Shown: positions 10,495 to 20,602, numbered from the stretch's first letter. The stretch: 64,000 bases of DNA from CAZTVF01 sp964616985 (GCA_964616985.1 CAZTVF010000012.1:1-64000); one strand, 5' to 3'. Program-made: numbers and translations. Notes: generated by a model not told the origin, from the letters alone.

Positions 10495-10523
10495 AATATA
10501 CCGCACCGCCGCGGCCGTGAGAA
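10495..10523 (-). promoter_or_regulatory. Candidate trpB promoter
   Basis: On the minus strand TATATT at 10500-10495 follows TTCTCA by 17 bp (10523-10518). The -10 box matches five of six consensus bases; the -35 is moderate. Transcription would start close to the GAGG ribosome-binding site, leaving no room for a trp attenuator leader. Confidence 0.4.
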
Positions 10524-10707
10524 AGGCAAAGCCGCAGCCGGGCGAAGTCGAGTCAGGGAAACAGTGGGTGGATGGGCAAAGACGTTATTGGCGCGCAGGG
10601 CGCCAACCGCGGAAGGAACGGGCAGCCAGGCTGGGGTTCGTCTGAGTCATCGCCATCCATGGTAGGGCGCGCGGCGTTTTCGGTCAACCGGGAAAACCGC
10701 GCGTCTC

Positions 10708-11154
10708 CTACTTTCGCGTCACGAACGCCTTGAGGAGCTCTTCCTCGCGTGCGTGCATGCGGGCGGCGGGGCGGATGGCGAGGTCGTCGTAGCCCATCAT
10801 GTGCAACAGGCCGTGCACGACGTAGAGCATCAGCTCGTGCTGGGGCGGCAGGCCGCGGGCGGCGGCCTGTTTGACCGCGACGTCGCCGCAGATGACGAGC
10901 TGGCAGTTGATGCCTTCGCCGTCTTCGCTGAGGTCGAAGCTGATCACATCGGTCGGCCCGCGGTGCGACAGCCAATCCTGGTTGACGCCGGCCATCTCTT
11001 TGTTGCCGACGATGGCGATGTCGACCTGTGCGACGCGGACGCCCTCGGCCTGCGCGACGAATTCGACCAGCGCCGTGATTTCCTTGCGCGGCACGCGGAT
11101 GGCCCGCTGCGAGGACGAGATCAGGACCGTCGGTTTTTGTTTGCGAGGCTTCAT
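10708..11154 (-). CDS. ybeY: Endoribonuclease YbeY (rRNA maturation factor)
   Basis: 148 aa single-domain metalloprotein involved in 16S rRNA 3'-end processing and ribosome quality control. The zinc motif reads HGLLHMMGYDD, where the usual third ligand in HGxLHLxGYDH is His and here is Asp. The preceding segment PTDVISFDL is typical of the family. I chose 11154 because TATGAT lies 6 nt upstream in a leaderless-like arrangement (TGGACC, 16 bp, TATGAT). The longer frame to 11256 lacks homologous character. It diverges from the MazG-like gene. Confidence 0.9.
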   Translation of the reverse strand: MKPRKQKPTVLISSSQRAIRVPRKEITALVEFVAQAEGVRVAQVDIAIVGNKEMAGVNQDWLSHRGPTDVISFDLSEDGEGINCQLVICGDVAVKQAAARGLPPQHELMLYVVHGLLHMMGYDDLAIRPAARMHAREEELLKAFVTRK

Positions 11155-11257
11155 CACTGCATCATATCGTAATGCGGGGGCGGGTCCACGAACTACGCAA
11201 ATTACAGAAAGATGCACGGTGCGGCGTCCGCGAATTGCGCCGTGGATTGGAGCCACG

Positions 11258-11629
11258 ATGAACGATCACGAAACAACACTTGATACGCTCAAGGCGGCGA
11301 TGGCGGCGTTTGTCGCCGAGCGGCAGTGGCAGAAGTTTCACCGGCCCAAGAACCTCGCGATGAGCCTGGCCATCGAGACGGCGGAGCTGATGGAGCATTT
11401 CCAGTGGCTGGACCACGATGAGTCGCAGCGGTTGATCGCGGACGACACCGCCCGCGGCGAGATCGCCGACGAGGTGGCCGACATCTTCTCGTTCCTGCTC
11501 TCCTTCGCCAACGCGACCGGCATCGACCTCGCCGCCGCCTTCGAGTCCAAGATGCGCAAGAACGCCCTCAAGTATCCCGCTGACCAGATCCGCGGGGAGT
11601 ACAAGAAGCCGAAGAAGAAACAGCATTAG
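11258..11629 (+). CDS. MazG-like nucleotide pyrophosphohydrolase
   Basis: 123 aa all-alpha NTP pyrophosphatase of the MazG/RS21-C6 type, which cleaves (d)NTPs to monophosphates. The metal-binding pattern is visible as IETAELMEHFQW (ExxE) followed by EIADEVADIFSFLL (ExxD), as in dCTPase-like proteins. The C-terminus is lysine-rich. The last coding bases and stop codon lie inside a 35-bp inverted repeat shared with the end of comF. The substrate cannot be assigned from sequence. Confidence 0.88.
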   Translation: MNDHETTLDTLKAAMAAFVAERQWQKFHRPKNLAMSLAIETAELMEHFQWLDHDESQRLIADDTARGEIADEVADIFSFLLSFANATGIDLAAAFESKMRKNALKYPADQIRGEYKKPKKKQH

Positions 11630-11779
11630 CAGGGATGAAGAGGATGAAAGAGATAAAGAAGAACCGCAAGAAAGGTTGAGAGTTCGCCATCGCCGCCGGT
11701 CCGAGGCTTCAGCAAATACCTCTTTGCTTTTTCTATCCCTTCCTATCCTCTTCATCCCTGCTAATGCTGTTTCTTCTTC
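11611..11779. repeat. 35-bp perfect inverted repeat between convergent genes
   Basis: Positions 11611-11645, which contain the last 6 codons and stop of the MazG-like gene, reappear as an exact reverse complement at 11745-11779, ending in the comF stop codon. The 99-bp spacer is purine-rich on the plus strand and partly self-complementary. It can form a very long hairpin between the two convergent genes and probably acts as a bidirectional terminator. Confidence 0.85.
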
Positions 11780-12564
11780 TACTTCGTCATGGTCGCGGAA
11801 TAGGCCCGGGCGGCTTCGGCCTTGCAGAGGACGGCGAGGGTGACGCGGGAGGCGCCGGCGTCGAGGAGCGTGCGGGCGGCTTCGTTGGCGGTGGCGCCGG
11901 TGGTGGTCACGTCGTCGACGAGGATGACGTGCGCCCGCGCGAGCACGGCGGGGCGCTGGACGGCGAAGGCGCCGCGGATGTTCTCAAACCGCGACGTGCG
12001 CGGCAGGTGGGCCTGCTGCGGCGTGTGGCGGATGCGGACGAGCTCATCGCCCACGGGCACCTCCAGTTCACGCCCCACGACCCGCGCCAAGGCAGCCGCG
12101 AGGTTGCACCCGCGCGAGAAACGCCGCCGCCAGTGCATCGGCACAGGCATCGCCAGGTCGTAGTCGCTGCCTTCGTGCCTGGCCAGCAGCGCCGCCGAGA
12201 GCAGTGCCCCCAGGCGGCGGACCATCGCCTCCTGGCGGTGGAACTTCGCATCGAGGATGGCCGTGCGCAGCGGGTCGGCGTAGGGGCCCAGGCGCACGAC
12301 GGTCTCGAAACGCGGCATGGGGACGGGGCAGGCGTTGCAGCCCTCGGCGCGGACGGGGATGTTGGGCCCGATCGTCGTGCCGCACCGCGGGCAATAGCTC
12401 GTGCCCACCAGCGTCAGCAGGTCGCGGCTGCAGTCGTCGCACAGGCCCTCGGCCGTGGCGAGCTGGCGGCCACAACCGCCGCACACGTCCGGCAGCAGCA
12501 GGCCGACGACGCTGCGGCCGGCGGCGCGTGCCGCGTGCGAGGCCCATGCGGCGGCGCGTTTCAA
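11779..12564 (-). CDS. comF: ComF family protein (phosphoribosyltransferase-like)
   Basis: 261 aa. The N-terminal zinc ribbon contains four CxxC-type knuckles (CGGCG, CDDC, CPRCG, CNAC). The C-terminal phosphoribosyltransferase fold has the PRPP motif VILVDDVTTTGAT. ComF is linked to DNA uptake in competent bacteria and to damaged-base phosphoribosylation elsewhere; the role here is unknown. The start I favour is TTG at 12564, overlapping the stop of the HEAT-repeat gene as TTGA; the open frame extends further upstream without ComF character. Confidence 0.9.
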   Translation of the reverse strand: MKRAAAWASHAARAAGRSVVGLLLPDVCGGCGRQLATAEGLCDDCSRDLLTLVGTSYCPRCGTTIGPNIPVRAEGCNACPVPMPRFETVVRLGPYADPLRTAILDAKFHRQEAMVRRLGALLSAALLARHEGSDYDLAMPVPMHWRRRFSRGCNLAAALARVVGRELEVPVGDELVRIRHTPQQAHLPRTSRFENIRGAFAVQRPAVLARAHVILVDDVTTTGATANEAARTLLDAGASRVTLAVLCKAEAARAYSATMTK

Positions 12565-14687
12565 TGCAGGGGCGCGAATTGGATCTTCTCCCGGTGGATC
12601 GCGTAGTAGTGCTGCATGCGCTTGGCCTGCCAGAGGCGGATGTCCGGAGGCGCCAGCGGGTCCACCGCCGGCAGCTGCGGGGCGGCCTTGGCGATCACCT
12701 CGCCGCAGCCGAGATTGATGAGGAAGAACAGCGTGTCCTCCGGCCGGTCCTGCAGGTCGCCCAGCAGCCAGTCGAGGCCCGCCCCATCGCCGGCGGCGCA
12801 CAGGGCGGTCAGGGCGCGGCGAAAGGGGAAGTCCGGCAGCAGCAGTTTGCGGACCTCGGGCAACGCGTCCTTTTCGCCCAGGCACAGCAGCGCGCAGCGA
12901 TAGGTGCTCGCGTCGTAGGCGTCGGGCAGGTTGCCCAGCGTGCCGCCAGTGAGGCGGTTGCGGAGGCGTTCGATGGCGGCGGTGCGCTGCGCGGGCGTAC
13001 GGGCGGCCAAGCCCAGGAGCATCGCGCCGGCGGCGCGGGCGTTGGGGCTGTAGACGCGCGGGGGCTGGCGGCCCAGGGGCACGTTGGGCTCCACCGCCGG
13101 CGGCAGCAGCGAGAGCCCCAGTTCGAACGCGAGCGGGTTGTTGGACTCGGCCAGCTGCCAGGCGATGTAGTCGGCGGGGCCGGTGGGCTCAACGGATGCA
13201 GCGGTGTGAATGTAAAAAGCCGGCGACTGCACATCCACCCGCAGGCCCGTCGCGTCCCGCTGGATGTACGACGCCGCGGGCGCCAGCCGCCACAGCGACA
13301 CCGCCGCGGCGGCCGAGGGCAGCGGCGTGGTGACCATGCCCGCGGCGGGCGAAGAGGCCGGCTGCGTCTGGGGCAGGGCCTGGAACGTCGCCGCCAGCCG
13401 CAGCGTCCGCAGGCATTCATCGCGCGAGGGGGCGTTGGCGTCAGCGGGCTGGGGCCGGTCGATCTGGTGCTCGAGGACTTCGACCGCCTTCATCATCGTC
13501 AGCGACCACGCCGGATGCCACAGCGTGCGGATGATCGCCTCCGTCTGCCTGCGCACGGGCAGGTTCAGCCGGTCGGCCGCATCCAGCGCCGCCACCAACT
13601 GCGCCTCGGTGATCTCGCCCTTGCCCGCGACGGTGTCATTCAGCACCCGCATCGCCGCCGGGGCGGCCTGGGGCAGCTTCATCCGCCCGCCGGCCAGCAG
13701 CGTCGCCGCCGACGGGATCATCCTCCCGGACGGCCACGGCGGAGGGAAGCTGTTGGCGTCGACTCGCAGCTGCGTATCCAACAGGGCTGCCGCGTCGCCA
13801 CTCGGGAGTTGCGGGAAGACGTAGAATACCCGTTCGCTCGCCGCAAACTGCCGCGACTCTGCCCAGATGTTCCACGCGTCAAGCCCACCAGGTTTGCCCG
13901 CCATACCGGGTTCGACAGCTATGCGGAAAGAGAACGCCTCGTTGATAATGGCCTGAACCGCCGCGTTGCCGTCGAGTCGGATGATCGCGTCCACACAACT
14001 GGAGACAACGTCAGGAACGTCCGTCGAGTCGAGCAGTTCCAGCAGCTTCGGCTGGAGTTCCTTCATGCCCGCCAGCCCTGCGTCCATGGCGGCGGCGGCC
14101 TGCACGCCAGCGTTGGCGTCGGCCATGAGCATGCCCAGCGCGTTGGCGTCCCGCAGGCGGGCGGCGAGGATGCAGGCCGCCTCGCGCACCGCCGGGGCGG
14201 GGTCGCTTACGGCGGCGGCGAGGAAGCGGCGGACATACGCGCCGTCACGGCCGGAGCGGATCACCTGCTGCAGGATCAGGCGCCGGCTGTTGATGAGGGA
14301 CTCGCCCTCGTCGCTCGAGCGGGTGGCGTTGAAATCGATGAGGCGGAGGCGGTCGACCTGGTTGGGATCGCGCTGCGGCGTGTCGAACTTGTTCAGGTAG
14401 CGAAGGATGGAAACGATCGCGCGGAACTGGTCGTCGCCGGCGGAGTTCATCGCCCGCTCCAGGGCGCCGACGGTCGAGCCGTTCTCCTTCGCCCACGACA
14501 CGCCCCAGCCGATGGCCTTGTTGCGGACCTCGGGGTCGCCGCTGGCCAGCTCGCGCAGCAACTGGTAGTCGCGAATGTGTGGAAAAGCGATGAAGCCTAC
14601 GATGGCAGCAACGACCATCGTGGTGGAAATCGTCAAGACCCGCCGCTGCCACGGATGTGCCCGGAAATATCGCAGGAACGTTCCCAT
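12561..14687 (-). CDS. HEAT-repeat membrane-anchored protein
   Basis: 708 aa, no named family. One membrane segment lies near residues 18-36 (ISTTMVVAAIVGFIAF). The following 200 residues contain HEAT-like helical repeats (for example GDPEVRNKAIGWGV and DPAPAVREAACILAARLRD). The C-terminal half is also helical and mentions no catalytic motif. Start ATG at 14687 is preceded by TAAACT with a 6-nt gap, fitting a leaderless transcript; a GTG at 14690 is the alternative. It overlaps comF at its 3' end and diverges from fumC. Probably a scaffold protein; function unknown. Confidence 0.8.
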   Translation of the reverse strand: MGTFLRYFRAHPWQRRVLTISTTMVVAAIVGFIAFPHIRDYQLLRELASGDPEVRNKAIGWGVSWAKENGSTVGALERAMNSAGDDQFRAIVSILRYLNKFDTPQRDPNQVDRLRLIDFNATRSSDEGESLINSRRLILQQVIRSGRDGAYVRRFLAAAVSDPAPAVREAACILAARLRDANALGMLMADANAGVQAAAAMDAGLAGMKELQPKLLELLDSTDVPDVVSSCVDAIIRLDGNAAVQAIINEAFSFRIAVEPGMAGKPGGLDAWNIWAESRQFAASERVFYVFPQLPSGDAAALLDTQLRVDANSFPPPWPSGRMIPSAATLLAGGRMKLPQAAPAAMRVLNDTVAGKGEITEAQLVAALDAADRLNLPVRRQTEAIIRTLWHPAWSLTMMKAVEVLEHQIDRPQPADANAPSRDECLRTLRLAATFQALPQTQPASSPAAGMVTTPLPSAAAAVSLWRLAPAASYIQRDATGLRVDVQSPAFYIHTAASVEPTGPADYIAWQLAESNNPLAFELGLSLLPPAVEPNVPLGRQPPRVYSPNARAAGAMLLGLAARTPAQRTAAIERLRNRLTGGTLGNLPDAYDASTYRCALLCLGEKDALPEVRKLLLPDFPFRRALTALCAAGDGAGLDWLLGDLQDRPEDTLFFLINLGCGEVIAKAAPQLPAVDPLAPPDIRLWQAKRMQHYYAIHREKIQFAPLH

Positions 14688-14710
14688 CACCAGAGTTTAC
14701 ACCATATAAT
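14681..14710 (+). promoter_or_regulatory. Candidate fumC promoter
   Basis: TTCCCA at 14681-14686, an 18-bp spacer and a perfect TATAAT at 14705-14710. It overlaps the start codon of the divergent HEAT-repeat gene. Transcription would begin just upstream of AAGGAGAG, the fumC ribosome-binding site. Confidence 0.5.
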
Positions 14711-14732
14711 CGCAGGCCGCAAAGGAGAGAGT

Positions 14733-16121
<1,389 letters not shown>

Positions 16122-16178
16122 GAAACGACCATCGGCAGCGGAACCCCGGCTCACGCCGGGCGCGCACGCGCCCGACTT

Positions 16179-16490
16179 CTACTTCAGCGCCTCCAGCTGC
16201 TGCCGGATGTGATCGGCGACGTGCCCGTCGCCCTTGGCGGCGGCGAGCTTGAGCCCCTCGGCGAAGACTGCACGGGCGGAGTCGATCTCGCCGGCGGCGC
16301 GGAGGCTCTTTCCCCCTTCGACGTAGGCCGGCAGGTACGCGCGATCCAGCTCGATGCATTTGCGAAATTGCGCGGCCGCCTCGGCGTGGCGAGAGGCGGA
16401 GGCGTACTCCATCCCGAGGCTGTAGTTGAGGAATACATCCTTCGGATCGGCCTCGAGCAGCTTAATGATCATCGCTAGTCGGTCACCCAT
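16179..16490 (-). CDS. Small TPR-repeat protein
   Basis: 103 aa with about two to two and a half tetratricopeptide repeats (FLNYSLGMEYASASRHAEAA; YVEGGKSLRAAGEIDSARAV). Likely a protein-interaction module. The start ATG at 16490 has the -10-like TAGAAT 7 nt upstream and no Shine-Dalgarno, in a symmetrical arrangement with truD. Function unknown. Confidence 0.8.
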   Translation of the reverse strand: MGDRLAMIIKLLEADPKDVFLNYSLGMEYASASRHAEAAAQFRKCIELDRAYLPAYVEGGKSLRAAGEIDSARAVFAEGLKLAAAKGDGHVADHIRQQLEALK

Positions 16491-16494
16491 ATGG

Positions 16495-16503
16495 TAGATT
16501 CTA
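16495..16503. promoter_or_regulatory. Shared divergent -10 region of truD and TPR gene
   Basis: The 9-mer TAGATTCTA gives TAGATT on the plus strand (16495-16500) and TAGAAT on the minus strand (16503-16498). Each lies exactly 7 nt from its gene's ATG (16508 and 16490). This implies leaderless mRNAs in both directions. The -35 boxes are weak on both sides. Confidence 0.4.
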
Positions 16504-16507
16504 CGCA

Positions 16508-17785
16508 ATGAGCAATACAGAGCAAGACAGGAAGCCTCTCCCGTACCTGACGGCCGACCTCCCGGGCATCGGCGGGCGGGTGAAGGAACGCATCGAAGAT
16601 TTCCGCGTGGAGGAAATTCCCCTCTACGACGCCAGCGGCGAAGGCACGCACGTGTACTTCACGGTGACCAAGCGGGGCGTGGCCACGCCCGTGGCCGTCG
16701 ACCGCATCGCCCGCTACATGGGTGTGCACGGACACGACATCGGCGTGGCGGGCCTGAAGGACGCCCAGGCCGTCACCGTCCAGCGGATGAGCCTCGAGCA
16801 TGCCGACGAGGCCAAGCTCGCCGCGTACAAGGACCCGCAGGTGGAGATCGCCGAGATCACGCGACACACCAACAAGCTGCGCCCGGGCCACCTGGCCGGC
16901 AACAAGTTCACCATCCGCCTCCGCGGCGTGGGCGAGGCGCAGCGTCCGGCCGCCCAGGCCGTGCTCAACCGCCTCGTGCAGCGCGGCGTGCCGAACTATT
17001 TCGGGCACCAGCGATTCGGCGCCCGCAACGACACGGCCACCCTGGGCGCCGCGATGGTCCGCGGCGACCTGCCCGAGTTCGTCGCCATCCTCCTGGGCCG
17101 CGCCCTGCCCACCGACCCGCCCGACTGCAAGGCCGCCCGCGACGCATTCGACGCGGGCTTCTTTGCCCGGGCGCTCGACCGCTGGCCGCGCCACTACTTC
17201 AACGAGCGCCGCACCCTGGCCGCGTACAAGCACAAGCAGTCGCCCAAGGCCGCCTTCGATGCCGCCGATAAGCGCATGAAGCGCCTCTACGTCTCGGCCT
17301 TCCAGGGCGAACTGTTTAACGAGGTGCTGGCCCAGCGGATCGACACGCTCGACAAGGTCTTCGTCGGCGACCTCGCCCAGAAGACCGACAGCGGCGGCGT
17401 CTTCCGCGTCGAGGACCAGGCCGTCGACCAGGCCCGCGCCGACCGGTTCGAGATCAGCCCCACCGGGCCGATCTTCGGCTACCGGAGCAATCTCGCCGAA
17501 GGCCCCATGGGCGACCTCGAGCGGGCCGTGCTCGGCTCGCGCCAGCTCACGCTGGATGACTTCCGCCGCGTCGGCGCCCTGAAGGTCAAGGGCGGGCGAA
17601 GGGCGCTTCGGTTCGGCGTGCTTCAGCCCTCGCTGACCTCCGGCGAGGACGAGCGCGGCAGCTTCCTCGAGTTCGCCTTCACCGCCCCCAGCGGCTGCTA
17701 TGCCACCGTCGTGCTTCGCGAAGTGACCAAGGGCCAGCCCACGGCCGCCGCCGCCGAAGACGTCCCCGACGAAGAACCCGAGTAA
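16508..17785 (+). CDS. truD: tRNA pseudouridine synthase D
   Basis: 425 aa TruD, which makes pseudouridine 13 in tRNA-Glu and related tRNAs. The N-terminal segment IEDFRVEEIP, the catalytic motif GLKDAQAVTVQ (Asp85) and PNYFGHQRFG are family hallmarks. The insertion TRUD domain follows. Length is near the upper end of the family. The next gene starts 5 bp downstream. No ribosome-binding site is visible; the start sits 7 nt after a -10-like hexamer. Confidence 0.95.
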   Translation: MSNTEQDRKPLPYLTADLPGIGGRVKERIEDFRVEEIPLYDASGEGTHVYFTVTKRGVATPVAVDRIARYMGVHGHDIGVAGLKDAQAVTVQRMSLEHADEAKLAAYKDPQVEIAEITRHTNKLRPGHLAGNKFTIRLRGVGEAQRPAAQAVLNRLVQRGVPNYFGHQRFGARNDTATLGAAMVRGDLPEFVAILLGRALPTDPPDCKAARDAFDAGFFARALDRWPRHYFNERRTLAAYKHKQSPKAAFDAADKRMKRLYVSAFQGELFNEVLAQRIDTLDKVFVGDLAQKTDSGGVFRVEDQAVDQARADRFEISPTGPIFGYRSNLAEGPMGDLERAVLGSRQLTLDDFRRVGALKVKGGRRALRFGVLQPSLTSGEDERGSFLEFAFTAPSGCYATVVLREVTKGQPTAAAAEDVPDEEPE

Positions 17786-17790
17786 GCCGC

Positions 17791-18438
17791 ATGACCGCAC
17801 TGCCGCCCATCCCGCCGCCTCTGCCGCAGGTGCAGGCTCCCGCGCCGGCCCAGTCGCCGCTGAGCGAGGCCCACTGGGAGGCGATCCGCCAAGCCCAGCT
17901 GCCGCGCCGCGCCCTGCTGAAGGCGGCGAGCACGGCGAAGTTCTCAAGCGTCACGTTGCTGGTGATGGCGGTTCTGGGCATCCTGTCGCTGCCGTTCGGC
18001 GTGACGGTTGAGAACCTCGTCATCGTCGCCGGCCTGGCGGTGACGGGCATGATCGAGCTCCGCGGCAGCCGGCGGTTCCGCCAGGCCTCGCCATCCGTCG
18101 CCCGCGACCTGGGCTTGAACCAGTTGGCCCTGGGCACGCTGATCATCCTCTACTGCATCGTACAGATGGTCACCTTCCGGGCCGATGCCTCGAGCGTCGT
18201 TTCGCCCGAGGTGGCCGAACTGCTGCCGCAGATGCCCGAGATGCAGAGGTCGGTGCAGCAGATGACCTCGCTGCTGCCGATGATGATGTACGGCTTCTAC
18301 GGGCTGGTCATCCTCCTGAGCGTGCTGATGCAGGGCGGGCTGGCCCTGTACTACTTCACGCGGCGCAAGCATGTCGAGGCCTTCCGCGCCTCGACCCCCG
18401 AATGGCTCCTCCGCCTCTACACCGAAACTGGCATCTGA
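17791..18438 (+). CDS. Four-helix membrane protein, unknown
   Basis: 215 aa. A proline-rich cytoplasmic N-terminus (residues 1-25) is followed by four probable membrane helices around residues 52-70, 77-93, 112-128 and 165-190. No motif recognised. It is 5 bp downstream of truD and probably co-transcribed. Function unknown. Confidence 0.7.
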   Translation: MTALPPIPPPLPQVQAPAPAQSPLSEAHWEAIRQAQLPRRALLKAASTAKFSSVTLLVMAVLGILSLPFGVTVENLVIVAGLAVTGMIELRGSRRFRQASPSVARDLGLNQLALGTLIILYCIVQMVTFRADASSVVSPEVAELLPQMPEMQRSVQQMTSLLPMMMYGFYGLVILLSVLMQGGLALYYFTRRKHVEAFRASTPEWLLRLYTETGI

Positions 18439-18587
18439 GTCTCATTGCCCGCCGCCCATCGCCGCCCCCGCGCTAAAATGTGTTAGCGAAGCCGCATGTT
18501 GCACTTCGATTTCAAGGGGAACGACAATGGCTGTGACTGGGTCATCGAGCTTTGGCCGGGTCTGGCCCGGTCGCGATAGGGGGCGTT

Positions 18588-19241
18588 ATGCCTGCGGCAG
18601 TATTCCGGCAAGACGTGCTGGTTCAAGTGGGCGAGGCCTCGCTGGAAGGCACGCCGACCGCGCCTCCCGACGCGGCTGCGATCGTGCTGTTTGCGCACGG
18701 CAGCGGTTCGAGCCGCTTCAGCCCGCGCAATCGCAAGGTGGCGGGCACGCTCCATGACGCGGGCCTTGCCACGCTGCTGATGGACCTGCTGACGCCCGAT
18801 GAGCAGCAGGCCGACGAGTGGTCGGGGCACCTGCGATTCGACATCGAGCTGCTGGCCGACCGGGTCAGCGGCGCGATCGACTGGCTGGACCGCGACGCGT
18901 CCACGGCCGCCATGAGGCTGGGGTTGTTCGGCGCCTCCACCGGTGCAGCCGGTGCGCTGATGGCCGCGGCTCACTATCCCGTCCGCGTCCGCGCGGTGGT
19001 CTCTCGCGGCGGGCGGCCCGACCTGGCGGGGGAGTTCCTCTCACAGGTGAACGCGCCCGTGCTGCTGATCGTCGGCGGCAACGACCAGACCGTCCTGGAA
19101 CTGAACCGCAAGGCCCAGTTGGATCTTCGTTGCCAGAACCGTCTGGAGATCATCCCCGGCGCAGCCCACCTCTTCGAGGAGCCCGGCAAGCTCGATCGCG
19201 TCGCGCAACTCGCGGCCCAGTGGTTCGTGAAGTATCTTTAG
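18588..19241 (+). CDS. Alpha/beta-hydrolase (dienelactone-hydrolase-like)
   Basis: 217 aa single-domain hydrolase. FAHGSGSSRFSPRNR gives the oxyanion-loop region, GLFGASTGAAGAL the nucleophile elbow (GxSxG variant G-A-S-T-G), GGNDQTV the acid loop and GAAHLFEEPG the catalytic histidine. This layout is typical of small phosphoribosyltransferase-linked/dienelactone hydrolase-like proteins. I chose ATG 18588 because AGGGGG lies 6 nt upstream; TTG at 18552 is in frame. Substrate unknown. Confidence 0.85.
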   Translation: MPAAVFRQDVLVQVGEASLEGTPTAPPDAAAIVLFAHGSGSSRFSPRNRKVAGTLHDAGLATLLMDLLTPDEQQADEWSGHLRFDIELLADRVSGAIDWLDRDASTAAMRLGLFGASTGAAGALMAAAHYPVRVRAVVSRGGRPDLAGEFLSQVNAPVLLIVGGNDQTVLELNRKAQLDLRCQNRLEIIPGAAHLFEEPGKLDRVAQLAAQWFVKYL

Positions 19242-19298
19242 TCTAGTGTGACTCTACGGTGGCGGCCTTGCTGCCTCCGGCAGGCGAGCCTGGCGCTC

Positions 19299-19382
19299 TG
19301 TCTACCTTCAAGCGAAGGGTGGCGGCCTTCCTAGGCCGCCACCTGCAGACGGCTGTGGTGGCGGCCTAGGAAGGCCGCCACC
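19299..19382. repeat. Dispersed palindromic repeat (GGTGGCGGCC family), copy 1
   Basis: A 26-bp hairpin at 19318-19343 (arms GGTGGCGGCCT/AGGCCGCCACC) is repeated as its exact reverse complement at 19357-19382, 13 bp away. The preceding TGTCTACCTTCAAGCG (from 19299) also precedes the partial copy at 58310. A further pair lies at 23132-23196. It resembles REP/MITE-type intergenic elements. Confidence 0.8.
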
Positions 19383-19444
19383 CGTCAAATGGGGAAGACC
19401 GCCCCGTCAACTGGCCACCCGTCAAGTGGGGTAACCACGTCGCG

Positions 19445-20602
19445 TCAGATCTTCCTCTTCAGCGTGATCTTCATCTGAAAGACTCTTTGCCCGCGGGTGA
19501 TGATGAGGGGGATGCTCTTGTCGGCCTGGCGGAGGAGGGAGTTGATCTCGCCGAGGTCCATCTCGGCGATGTTCTTGCCGTCGACGGCGGTGAGGATATC
19601 GCCCACGGCGATGCCCGCGCGGGCGGCCGGGCCGTCGGCGTCCACGACCTGCACCACGACGTTGCCGTTGCTGCGGCCGATGTGCATGCCGCTCATGAGG
19701 ATCTCGTCGGCCTGGGCGAAGGTGCGGCTCTGGGCGAGGTAGAGGCGTTTGCCCTCGAAGTCGAACGTGGTGTTGTATCGGCGGAGGAACCCGCCGCCCA
19801 GCACCGCCACCGTCGGGGTGGAGGCGAAGATGAGCTCCTTCATTTCGAACGGGCCCACGGCCAGGCGCGGCACGCGGGTGAGCAGTTCCGTGCGCGGCCC
19901 GCGGGCGGATTCGACCGACGTCTGCGTACTCGCGCGGCCGCCGGCGGCCTGCACCTGGCGGAAGACGTCCTGCGGCAGGTGGCCGGTGGTGGTGGCGCCC
20001 GTGTCCAGGACAAAGTCGATCGCGGTGTTGCCGTCCAGCTCGCCGCGGACCGTGGGCATGCCCTGATGGCTCAGCGGCATGGGCAGGGCCACGCCCCATT
20101 CCGCGTGCTCGCGCCCGTCGCCCTGCAGAAGCAGCACCTCGCGGTTGTCCATGTCCAGGCGAAGCACCACCTGCCGCAGCGCGCTGGTCCCGATCGCCCC
20201 GCGGATGTCCTTGCCCGTCAGCTTCCGCAAGGCGGCAAAGTCGGAGACGATCGCCACCGACCCGCCGGAGAGATCCAGCTTGCCCAGGTGGGCCGAGGGA
20301 GCCGCGTAGACGGGCATGTCCTTGTAGCCGCCGGCGGTGAGGACGCGCTGCGACCGCACCAGCGCGCCCAGCTCGCCGCGAAGGGATTCATCATAGACCA
20401 TGTGAGTCGCGCCGGTGTCCAGGAAAAACGTCAGCGCGCGGCCCTTGAACTCCACCGGCAGCAGGATCAGCCCCGTCTCGCCCGCCAGCGGGAACTTCGC
20501 AATCACCGCCGGCTGCGTGGCGGGGCGCGTCGGGGCATCGGCCCCGGCCAGTGCAGCCGCCAGCAGCGGAAGGAGCGTCAGGGCGATGAGCGGTCTTCGC
20601 AT
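19445..20602 (-). CDS. Double retropepsin-like aspartic protease domain protein with PDZ
   Basis: 385 aa with an N-terminal signal peptide (MRRPLIALTLLPLLAAALAG). Two aspartyl-protease half-domains each carry a D-T-G-A-T motif (FFLDTGATHM near residue 68; FVLDTGATTTG near residue 205). A C-terminal PDZ domain spans about residues 300-385 (VVQVVDADGPAARAGIAVGD). Pepsin-like function would need two such motifs in one chain, or each may pair in dimers. Probably periplasmic. It starts 2 bp after the AsmA-like gene and is co-transcribed with it. Substrate unknown. Confidence 0.85.
   Translation of the reverse strand: MRRPLIALTLLPLLAAALAGADAPTRPATQPAVIAKFPLAGETGLILLPVEFKGRALTFFLDTGATHMVYDESLRGELGALVRSQRVLTAGGYKDMPVYAAPSAHLGKLDLSGGSVAIVSDFAALRKLTGKDIRGAIGTSALRQVVLRLDMDNREVLLLQGDGREHAEWGVALPMPLSHQGMPTVRGELDGNTAIDFVLDTGATTTGHLPQDVFRQVQAAGGRASTQTSVESARGPRTELLTRVPRLAVGPFEMKELIFASTPTVAVLGGGFLRRYNTTFDFEGKRLYLAQSRTFAQADEILMSGMHIGRSNGNVVVQVVDADGPAARAGIAVGDILTAVDGKNIAEMDLGEINSLLRQADKSIPLIITRGQRVFQMKITLKRKI

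Noticed and set aside
19242..19444. CRISPR array from the repeated GGTGGCGGCC units
   Set aside because: Units are palindromic, only two per locus and in opposite orientation; no spacers of uniform length, no cas genes.
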